A stretch of DNA of 64,000 nt from Virgibacillus halotolerans (GTDB taxonomy: Bacteria > Bacillota > Bacilli > Bacillales > Amphibacillaceae). The stretch spans positions 496,001 to 560,000 of the forward strand of contig NZ_JAFBEA010000001.1 of assembly GCF_016908515.1 (NCBI RefSeq). Reading direction: 5' to 3'. Shown here piece by piece: positions 57,307 through 64,000 of the stretch. A program made the position numbers and the translations under genes. The first letter of the stretch is position 1; each line of letters starts with the position of its first letter. The notes below the pieces were generated by a model. It had not been told where the DNA came from and searched no databases. It saw only the letters and a list, made by a program, of their open reading frames with translations.

Positions 57307-58947
57307 ATGAATAAAATAAAATGTGAATGTGGACACGTCAATCCTGAGGGAACAGTTCTTTGTGAGGCATGTGGTAAACCGATAGAAGGAAACCAACATA
57401 TTGAAGGAAATGATAAAAAAAAGCTGCTTAATATGCGTTATGATGGTTCAGCGAGAAGGTCCCTGACCTATAGAAAATCCCCGATTGATAAAATTTGGGC
57501 ATTTTTCTCTTCGGTTAAGGTTGGTATATGGTTAATCGTTTTGACATTAATTGCTTCAGCAGTCGGTTCTATACTCCCGCAGGAAATGTACATACCTGCA
57601 GATGCGCCATCACGCGATCCTGCAGTCTTTTATGAAGACCGTTATGGTATATTCGGTCTGATCTTCTATCAGCTTGGATTCCATAACTTATATAGTTCGT
57701 GGTGGTACATGATCTTAATTGCTTTAATCGGTGTTTCTCTTGTAATCTGTAGTATAGACAGATATGTTCCTTTGCGTAGAGCACTTAAGATGCAAAAAGC
57801 AAAACGACATGAAACCTTTATTAATAGACAACGTCTGTATAGTGAAACAGAAGAAGCGGTAACAGATGAGGATATTGAAAAAGTTAAAGAGAATCTGAGA
57901 AGCCAGCGCTATAAAATCCGGGATGAAGATGGACATATATTAGCTGAAAAAGGAAGGTTTTCCAGATGGGGTCCATATGTTAACCACATCGGATTGATCA
58001 TTATTTTACTTGCTGCATTACTCCGAATGACACCATTGTTCTATTTAGATGATTATGTTTGGGTACGAGAAGGCGAGCAAATAGTGATCCCTGGAACGGA
58101 TGGGGAGTACTATATTAAAAATAAGAAGTTCACACTGGAAACATACGATGAGAGTGATGAAAAGTTTCAAGCGTCATTGGATAAACAAGGGGAAGAGATC
58201 GCCAAAAATTATCAGACCGATGTGGTTGTTTATCAAGCACAAGAAACAGTGCCCGGTGCTGAACCGAAACTTGATAAAATTCTAGAAGACGACATCCGCA
58301 TGAATCATCCGATTAAATTCGGCGGATTTACTTTATATCAGGCTGGTTATCAGCTAGACGAATTTACAGATATGTCTTTTAAAATTTATAATACTGCGGA
58401 TGATGATGAAAAGGAATTAGATGCATTTACAATTGATTTATCATCTCCAGAACCCGAATATAAATTAGACAATGGCTTTAAGGTTGTTGTTGATCAATAT
58501 TATCCGGATTATGTACTGGAAGATGGTGAACCTAGATCGGAAACAAAATATCCAAGAAACCCAGCATTTGTATTATTTATTTATCCACCAGATAGTGATG
58601 AAGCAGAAGTAAGCTTTATTGGTATTGGTAAAAATATCGATGCAACAGGCGAAAATAAATATAAAGTCGGCATTCAAGATTTCAATATGCATGATGTTAG
58701 TGGTTTAACAGTCAGACGTGACTATACATTACCATTTTTCGGTGTAGGAGCAGCTATCTTTATGATTGGTGTTATTCAAGGCATGTACTGGCAACATAGA
58801 AGAATATGGATCCATCCGAAAGGTAAAGGTGTATTATTAGGAGCACATACAAACAAAAACTGGTTTGGTGTTTCTAAAGATATAGAGAAGGCAATATCTG
58901 GTACTACAATTAAAATGGTAGATGACCAACAGGAATTAAATAAATAG
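57307..58947 (+). CDS. resB: Cytochrome c biogenesis protein ResB
   Basis: 546 aa. N-terminal zinc-ribbon-like CECGHVNPEGTVLCEACGK, then membrane segments (SVKVGIWLIVLTLIASAVGS; WWYMILIALIGVSLVICSID; YVNHIGLIIILLAALLRM), a large extracytoplasmic domain and a last membrane helix (FFGVGAAIFMIGVIQGMYW). Forms the System II haem-handling complex with ResC. Confidence 0.95.
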   Translation: MNKIKCECGHVNPEGTVLCEACGKPIEGNQHIEGNDKKKLLNMRYDGSARRSLTYRKSPIDKIWAFFSSVKVGIWLIVLTLIASAVGSILPQEMYIPADAPSRDPAVFYEDRYGIFGLIFYQLGFHNLYSSWWYMILIALIGVSLVICSIDRYVPLRRALKMQKAKRHETFINRQRLYSETEEAVTDEDIEKVKENLRSQRYKIRDEDGHILAEKGRFSRWGPYVNHIGLIIILLAALLRMTPLFYLDDYVWVREGEQIVIPGTDGEYYIKNKKFTLETYDESDEKFQASLDKQGEEIAKNYQTDVVVYQAQETVPGAEPKLDKILEDDIRMNHPIKFGGFTLYQAGYQLDEFTDMSFKIYNTADDDEKELDAFTIDLSSPEPEYKLDNGFKVVVDQYYPDYVLEDGEPRSETKYPRNPAFVLFIYPPDSDEAEVSFIGIGKNIDATGENKYKVGIQDFNMHDVSGLTVRRDYTLPFFGVGAAIFMIGVIQGMYWQHRRIWIHPKGKGVLLGAHTNKNWFGVSKDIEKAISGTTIKMVDDQQELNK

Positions 58948-58972
58948 AAAATGTTAAAAAGGAGGATTTCTC

Positions 58973-60166
58973 ATGGGTGATTTACTTAGCATAAGTAGTA
59001 CAATGCTTTATACCGCATTTATACTTTACCTTATAGCTACGTTTTTCTTTGGCGCTACAATCATCGATAAACGTACTAGTAAAAAGGGTGGTAAAGCTGA
59101 AAAAATAGGAATTACACTTACACTTATTGGATTTGCTGCTCAAATCATCTATTTTATAACAAGATGGATAGCAAGTGGACATGCTCCTGTAAGTAATTTG
59201 TTTGAATTTGTTACCTTTTTTGGTATGGCAATGGTATTAGCGTTTATCATTCTTTATTTTATTTACCATTTAACTATCCTCGGATTATTTGCTTTACCTG
59301 TTGCAATGATCGTCATTGCATATGCAAGCATGTTTCCGACAGAAATATCACCACTGGTACCATCCCTGCAAAGTCACTGGTTATATATACACGTGACAAC
59401 AGTGGCATTGGGTGAAGGCTTATTAGCAATTAGTTTCGTAACTGGACTGATTTATTTGCTAGGGCAAATCGATCAAACTGTTCGCAGTCTACGGACCTTC
59501 TTTTTAGAATTGGTTTTATATAGCCTAACATTAATAGTAGGATTCGTTATTATTACAAGTACCTTTGGCCTTTTGGATTACGAGGCTACATTTACAGTTC
59601 CAACAAATGGTGGTGAGGCAGCAACTGCAGCTTATCACTTACCGGCGATTGCTAGTCCGAATGGAGGAACATTAGAAACAGAAAATGCGATGAAGCCTTG
59701 GTTTGAAACACCTGCATGGATGCATGGCGCAGATGCAGGTAGAAAATTCAATACGGTGATCTGGTCGTTTTTCACGGGATCTATTTTATATATTCTAATC
59801 CGATTGATCATCAGAAAACGGATTGGTGCAGCAATACAACCGCTGCTTAAAAAGTCCAAACCAGATTTAATGGATGAAATTACGTATCGTTCCGTTGCTA
59901 TTGGATTCCCTGTGTTTACATTAGGTGGAATAATTTTCGCATCTATTTGGGCACAAATTGCCTGGGACCGGTTCTGGGGCTGGGACCCGAAAGAAGTTTG
60001 GGCCTTGGTTACCTGGTTTTTCTATGCTGCTTTCTTACACTTAAGGTTGTCAAGGGGTTGGCATGGAGAGAAGACCGCATGGTTAGCTGTAGGAGGATTT
60101 GCGATCATCATGTTTAATTTGATTGCTGTTAACTTGGTTTTAGCAGGTTTACATTCCTATGCTTAA
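58973..60166 (+). CDS. resC: Cytochrome c biogenesis protein ResC (CcsA/CcsB type)
   Basis: 397 aa, SD AAGGAGG. Multi-pass protein; [18 protein letters not shown] and the haem-binding WWD-type segment [20 protein letters not shown], then [16 protein letters not shown]. Partner of ResB. Followed by a perfect palindromic terminator. Confidence 0.96.
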   Translation: MGDLLSISSTMLYTAFILYLIATFFFGATIIDKRTSKKGGKAEKIGITLTLIGFAAQIIYFITRWIASGHAPVSNLFEFVTFFGMAMVLAFIILYFIYHLTILGLFALPVAMIVIAYASMFPTEISPLVPSLQSHWLYIHVTTVALGEGLLAISFVTGLIYLLGQIDQTVRSLRTFFLELVLYSLTLIVGFVIITSTFGLLDYEATFTVPTNGGEAATAAYHLPAIASPNGGTLETENAMKPWFETPAWMHGADAGRKFNTVIWSFFTGSILYILIRLIIRKRIGAAIQPLLKKSKPDLMDEITYRSVAIGFPVFTLGGIIFASIWAQIAWDRFWGWDPKEVWALVTWFFYAAFLHLRLSRGWHGEKTAWLAVGGFAIIMFNLIAVNLVLAGLHSYA

Positions 60167-60183
60167 AATTTAACTGTAATGCG

Positions 60184-60218
60184 AGGCACCATTTAATATT
60201 AAATGGTGCCTTGTTTTT
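60184..60218 (+). terminator. Intrinsic terminator after resC
   Basis: A 28-nt perfect palindrome (AGGCACCATTTAA arms with a TA centre), followed by TGTTTTTT. It separates resABC from resDE. Confidence 0.93.
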
Positions 60219-60221
60219 TCT

Positions 60222-60250
60222 TTCACAATTAGGCTCATATCGTTTATACT
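60222..60250 (+). promoter_or_regulatory. Sigma-A-type promoter for resDE
   Basis: TTCACA (60222-60227), 17 nt, TATACT (60245-60250), 34 nt before resD. Confidence 0.7.
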
Positions 60251-60283
60251 TTAGATAGTGTAGGTACAGAGGGGAGAATTTCA

Positions 60284-61000
60284 ATGGATCCAAATGCAAA
60301 AATATTAGTAGTAGATGACGAAGAAAGAATTCGACGATTAATTCGAATGTATCTGGAACGGGAAGAATTTGAAGTAGAAGAAGCTGAAGATGGTAATGAG
60401 GCTTTAGAGAAAGCACTCAATAATGATTATGATGCAATTTTATTAGATATTATGATGCCAGAAATGGATGGTATTGAAGTTTGTGAAGAACTTCGCAAGG
60501 AAAAAGCAACACCTGTCATTATGTTAACCGCAAAAGGTGAAGAATCGAACCGAGTGCAAGGATTTGAAGTGGGCGCAGATGATTATATCGTTAAGCCTTT
60601 TAGTCCTAGAGAAGTCGTCTTACGTGTAAAGGCAATTTTGCGAAGAGTAACTTCATCTTCCTACAACAAGGAAAATACTGCCGCAAAGAATATGCTTGTG
60701 TATCCACATATAACGATTGATCATGACGCATATCGTGTTACGGCAGACGGAGTGGAAGTAAATCTGACTCCAAAGGAGTATGAGTTGCTTTGCTTCTTGG
60801 CAAAGTCACCGGATAAAGTGTTTAACCGAGAGCATCTCTTAAAGGAAGTATGGCAATATGAATTTTTTGGTGATCTAAGAACGGTTGACACACACGTGAA
60901 ACGTTTACGAGAGAAATTAAATAATGTGTCCAATGAAGCAGCAAAAATGATCGTTACGGTTTGGGGTGTTGGATATAAATTTGAGGTAGATGAGGACTGA
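60284..61000 (+). CDS. resD: Two-component response regulator ResD
   Basis: 238 aa, SD GAGGGGAG. Receiver domain with phospho-acceptor Asp55 (AILLDIMMPEMDG) and acidic pair DDEERIR; OmpR-type winged helix (LTPKEYELLCFLAKSPDKVF; DLRTVDTHVKRLREK). Controls aerobic/anaerobic respiration and cytochrome biogenesis. Overlaps resE by 1 nt. Confidence 0.96.
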   Translation: MDPNAKILVVDDEERIRRLIRMYLEREEFEVEEAEDGNEALEKALNNDYDAILLDIMMPEMDGIEVCEELRKEKATPVIMLTAKGEESNRVQGFEVGADDYIVKPFSPREVVLRVKAILRRVTSSSYNKENTAAKNMLVYPHITIDHDAYRVTADGVEVNLTPKEYELLCFLAKSPDKVFNREHLLKEVWQYEFFGDLRTVDTHVKRLREKLNNVSNEAAKMIVTVWGVGYKFEVDED

Positions 61001-62757
61001 TGTTTTGGCGTAGTGTAGTTGGCAAACTGGCCATCACCATTTTATTACTAGTCTCTTTTGTATTATTTATACTAACCGTTTTATTACTTGAGTTCTTTTC
61101 AAATTTCCATATTCAGGAAGCGGAGAAAGATATGATGCAAACAGCTACGAATGTTTCCCAGTTGGTTAAGGAACATGATGATAAAGATTTGGTGATAGAA
61201 ATGGCTGAAGGCATCAAGGACCCTGCCGGTCGTGTGGCGATAGTTTTTGAAGATGGTGAGTTATGGGTATCTGGCAGTGAGGATAAAGATTTAGCCAAAC
61301 TGGAGAAAAATTGGGTGAAAAATGAAGACGAATTGTCAGCTGTCCTAACAAAAAACATAAAAGTGAAACAACAGATGAAACTGCCTGGTGATGAAGGGAA
61401 AGCAATGATTGTTGGTGTTCCGTTATCAGATAATAATGGTGCTGTATATGTTTATCAATCATTAGGTGTTATTGATCAGACCAAGGCAGAGACGACAAAA
61501 ATAATCTATTTGGCAGCAGGTATAGCCATCATATTAACGACCATTTTTGCTTTTTTCCTATCTACGCGTATCACTTCGCCACTCATAAAGATGCGAGAGG
61601 CAGCTGCCGACTTAACAAGAGGAGAATTCAATACGAAAGTTCCCATTTTGACACATGACGAAATTGGTGAACTGGCAATGGCCTTTAATCGGATGGGACG
61701 GCAATTGAAATTCCACATCAATGCACTAAGACAGGAAAAAGAACAATTATCCAGTATTGTTAGTTCAATGGCAGATGGCGTCGTAACATTAAATCGTAAC
61801 GGGGACATGATTGTAACAAATCCCCCCGCAGAAAATTTTATCGAAGATTGGTATTTCGAAAATAATATCCAGATGAATGATGAGACGAGAAAATTACCAA
61901 AAGAGCTAAATCAGGTTTTACAAAAAGTCGTTAATGGTGAAACAGAAGTAGTCTATGAAATAAGTCTGCAGGGGCGTAATTATGTCATGATTATGACTCC
62001 ATTATATGATCAGTCTTATGTCAGAGGAGCGGTAGCTGTTATTCGTGATATGACGGAAGAACGCAGACTCGATAAATTGCGTAAAGATTTTATTGCCAAC
62101 GTATCACATGAATTACGTACGCCCATTTCATTGCTCCAAGGATACAGTGAGGCTATCGTGGACGATATTGCTGAAAGTAAGGAAGATAAAAACGAACTGG
62201 CAAAAATCATATCTGAGGAATCTTTGCGAATGGGGCGGCTTGTTAATGAATTATTGGACCTTGCTCGGATGGAAGCAGGGCAGATTCAATTAAATAAGGA
62301 AGAAACGAATGTGGAACTATATATTGACCGGATTATTAGAAAATTTAATGGTTTAGCCAGCGATAATCAAATCGAATTAATATTATCTAAAAGCATAAAA
62401 GAACCCATGGTAATATTCGATCTTGACAGGGTCGAACAAGTTTTTACCAATTTAATTGATAATGCAATTCGTCATACGAGGGTAAATGGTTTTGTGAAAG
62501 TCTTTGTGGAGCGTAATGAACTTGAATTACATGTTTCTATCTCAGATAACGGCAGCGGTATTCCTGAAGTTGATCTGCCATTTGTTTTTGAACGTTTTTA
62601 TAAGGCAGATAAATCGAGAACGAGAAACAAGGAAAAAAAAGGAACTGGTCTTGGGTTATCGATCGCAAAAAATATTATTGAGGCACACCATGGTACGATT
62701 AGTGTTAAAAGTAAATTAGATCAGGGGACAACCTTTAGTTTTAAAATTCCCCAGTAA
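61000..62757 (+). CDS. resE: Sensor histidine kinase ResE
   Basis: 585 aa. First membrane segment (LAITILLLVSFVLFILTVLL), an extracytoplasmic domain of about 130 residues, second membrane segment, HAMP (STRITSPLIKMREAAADLTR), PAS (SSIVSSMADGVVTLNRNGDM), HisKA with phospho-acceptor His370 (NVSHELRTPISLLQGYSEAI), and HATPase_c (FTNLIDNAIRHTR; GTGLGLSIAKNII). Phosphorylates ResD. Confidence 0.96.
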   Translation: MFWRSVVGKLAITILLLVSFVLFILTVLLLEFFSNFHIQEAEKDMMQTATNVSQLVKEHDDKDLVIEMAEGIKDPAGRVAIVFEDGELWVSGSEDKDLAKLEKNWVKNEDELSAVLTKNIKVKQQMKLPGDEGKAMIVGVPLSDNNGAVYVYQSLGVIDQTKAETTKIIYLAAGIAIILTTIFAFFLSTRITSPLIKMREAAADLTRGEFNTKVPILTHDEIGELAMAFNRMGRQLKFHINALRQEKEQLSSIVSSMADGVVTLNRNGDMIVTNPPAENFIEDWYFENNIQMNDETRKLPKELNQVLQKVVNGETEVVYEISLQGRNYVMIMTPLYDQSYVRGAVAVIRDMTEERRLDKLRKDFIANVSHELRTPISLLQGYSEAIVDDIAESKEDKNELAKIISEESLRMGRLVNELLDLARMEAGQIQLNKEETNVELYIDRIIRKFNGLASDNQIELILSKSIKEPMVIFDLDRVEQVFTNLIDNAIRHTRVNGFVKVFVERNELELHVSISDNGSGIPEVDLPFVFERFYKADKSRTRNKEKKGTGLGLSIAKNIIEAHHGTISVKSKLDQGTTFSFKIPQ

Positions 62758-62825
62758 GATCTATTCGCAGTAGCTAAACTGTGATATGATCAAATCGTAA
62801 TTAAATTTGCATATAATAAATAGAT

Positions 62826-62995
62826 TTTGGTGTTATTACTTAAAAGGGAATCCGGTGAAAAACCGGAACTGTCCTCGCAACTGTAAATGATAAACGAAAT
62901 AAGCATATACCACTGTATGGATCACCATATGGGAAGGGCTTAAAGTAGGTGAAAGTCATCAGTCAGTAGACCTGCCAATTTCTTTCGTTTCCATG
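62826..62995 (+). promoter_or_regulatory. Cobalamin riboswitch
   Basis: Conserved features in order: AAAGGGAATCCGGTGAAAAA from 62842, CCGGAACTGTCCTCGCAACT, a variable domain, and the B12 box AGTCAGTAGACCTGCC at 62961-62976. The flanking AAACGAAA (62892) and TTTCGTTT (62983) close the outer helix. With the terminator at 63064 it should switch off the downstream genes when adenosylcobalamin is bound. Confidence 0.93.
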
Positions 62996-63063
62996 CTTCG
63001 GGGATCAGAGCAATTGGGACAACCGTCTACATAGATGATCTATTATTTATGTCCCGTTTGTCT

Positions 63064-63096
63064 AAAAAGCTGACTCCAAGGTTGAGTCGGCTTTTT
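63064..63096 (+). terminator. Terminator of the riboswitch expression platform
   Basis: AAAAAGCTGACTC pairs with GAGTCGGCTTTTT around a 7-nt loop. Upstream GGGACA (63016) and TGTCCC (63050) could form a further helix in the switch. Confidence 0.85.
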
Positions 63097-63156
63097 ATAT
63101 TGAAGCCAAAGCCGAAACTTGCAAATTACAAATATCAATGAAAAGGGATGAGGAAA

Positions 63157-63600
63157 ATGAATAAATGGTTATTACGATTCGCTTCCGTTCTGCTCATCAT
63201 TGGCATCATGGCTGGCTGTTCTTCAGATACAGGCTCAGATGACAATGCATCAGAAGGTACGTCAACACAGACCGAGGAGCAAACAGAAGAACAGGATAAC
63301 ACAGAACAAAATGAAGATGCCGTAGCAATAACCATTTCAAAAGATGATGGGGAAGAAGTTATTGATGAAAAAGAAGTACCGATCGAAGCAGATGCTATTT
63401 TAATGGACATATTAAAAGAGAATTTTGATGTAGAAGAAGAAAAGGGATTTATTACTTCAATTGAAGGCGTTGCTCCTGAGAAAGATGAAGAAAAAGCATG
63501 GATGTTCTTTGTGAATGATGAATTAGCCTCTGTTGGTGCAAATGAGTATGAACTAGCTCCTGGTGATGAGGTTACTTTTGATTTACAAGCTTGGGAATGA
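63157..63600 (+). CDS. DUF4430-type lipoprotein, B12-riboswitch controlled
   Basis: 147 aa from ATG 63157 (SD GATGAGG; ATG 63148 also possible). Lipobox in IIGIMAGCSS; acidic linker; then a domain (KEVPIEADAILMDILKENFD ... WMFFVNDELASVGANEYELA, PGDEVTFDLQAWE) like DUF4430, related to the transcobalamin C-terminal fold. The riboswitch and next gene suggest a role in cobalamin capture at the cell surface. Confidence 0.85.
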   Translation: MNKWLLRFASVLLIIGIMAGCSSDTGSDDNASEGTSTQTEEQTEEQDNTEQNEDAVAITISKDDGEEVIDEKEVPIEADAILMDILKENFDVEEEKGFITSIEGVAPEKDEEKAWMFFVNDELASVGANEYELAPGDEVTFDLQAWE

Positions 63601-63606
63601 TTGTAA

Positions 63607-64000
63607 ATGAATACCTATAAATTAACACTGCTGGCATTACTTGCCGCAATGGCTGTAGTGGGAAGATCTGTATTTGCCTTTCTTCCCAATGTTCAGCCTG
63701 TTACCTCTATCATTATTATATGTGGCCTGTTCCTAGGTCCTTTTTCAGCAATCATATTGGCAATACTGACTACATTTCTCTCCAATATGTTACTCGGTAT
63801 GGGAATCTGGACCATTTGGCAAGTTATATCATGGGGTATTATTGGTCTGATAAGTGGATTGCTTGGAATGATCCCCCGGAAAATCCCGATCTTTCTTATT
63901 GTTTTATTTGCGATATTTAGTGGGTATTTTTACGGGTTTATTATTTCTTTAACCACCTATCAGATAACAGGTAAATTTTGGCCATATTATCTTGCCGGTT
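63607..64000 (+). CDS. ECF transporter S component, partial (3' end outside window)
   Basis: 131 visible codons from ATG 63607, 6 nt after the lipoprotein stop. Hydrophobic throughout (LLALLAAMAVVGRSVFAFLP; PVTSIIIICGLFLGPFSAII; FLSNMLLGMGIWTIWQVISW). Resembles the substrate-binding S subunits of ECF-type vitamin importers. The cobalamin riboswitch upstream suggests cobalamin or a precursor as substrate. Confidence 0.85.
   Translation, partial: MNTYKLTLLALLAAMAVVGRSVFAFLPNVQPVTSIIIICGLFLGPFSAIILAILTTFLSNMLLGMGIWTIWQVISWGIIGLISGLLGMIPRKIPIFLIVLFAIFSGYFYGFIISLTTYQITGKFWPYYLAG

Noticed and set aside
63720-63920. An open frame of 66 codons inside the ECF S-component gene
   Set aside because: It is out of frame with the well-supported hydrophobic protein starting at 63607 and has no SD.
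1-64000. CRISPR arrays, rRNA or tRNA genes, insertion sequences
   Set aside because: No direct-repeat arrays, rRNA segments, tRNA cloverleaves or transposase genes were seen.
1-64000. Minus-strand open frames opposite phage and host genes
   Set aside because: They lie antisense to well-supported genes and lack SD sequences; only the YjcZ-type gene at 49210-49305 stands in non-coding DNA with a strong SD.

Overview
The window is AT-rich, Gram-positive DNA from an endospore-forming member of the Bacillaceae. The right part carries pdp, dacF-spoIIA, spoVA, lysA, ribT, scpAB, dacB-spmAB, rluB and resABCDE in a Bacillus-like order. The variant spoVA locus makes a relative of Oceanobacillus or Virgibacillus more likely than B. 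subtilis itself, but this is inference.

Positions 1 to about 37,900 are the right-hand part of a large SPbeta-type prophage, read entirely on the + strand; its left end lies outside the window. It holds about 65 tightly packed genes. Most are small and unrecognised. They surround a replication and nucleotide module: a Zn protein, a DnaB-type helicase, a DnaG-type primase, an Rnl2-type RNA ligase, a RecJ-like DHH protein, a class I ribonucleotide reductase (small and large subunits plus a glutaredoxin-like protein), a Nudix hydrolase, a Gam-like DNA-end protector, thymidylate synthase, dihydrofolate reductase, a DnaE-type polymerase, RecU and a large serine recombinase. The recombinase gene (36250) runs in frame into the C-terminal 350 codons of host pyrimidine-nucleoside phosphorylase (pdp), which marks the attachment site at about 37,900.

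The prophage shows several unexplained features. (1) A short dyad, TAAAA-N6-TTTTA, recurs between a stop codon and the next Shine-Dalgarno (SD) sequence. (2) Up to seven genes have a strong SD followed at normal spacing only by ATT, ATC or ATA. (3) Three otherwise continuous genes, including recJ, are broken by exactly one in-frame TAG. (4) A conserved element overlaps the -10 box of the phage promoters. (5) The ribonucleotide reductase ATP-cone is on the small subunit. (6) An early-region protein carries a segment like a tail tape-measure protein.

From 37,900 to 64,000 the DNA is host chromosome. In order it holds: the pdp remnant; dacF with its own sigma-F-type promoter; spoIIAA-spoIIAB-sigF; a 460-bp leader and an opine-dehydrogenase-family gene; a spoVA locus reduced to spoVAA-spoVAB-spoVAF; lysA; ppiB; an M50-type membrane protein; ribT; a YjcZ-type peptide gene on the minus strand; scpAB; an xdhC-like/mobA-like pair; a superoxide dismutase; dacB-spmA-spmB; rluB; resABC and resDE; and a cobalamin riboswitch ahead of a DUF4430-type lipoprotein and an ECF S-component cut by the window end. 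Most host transcription units end in clear intrinsic terminators.
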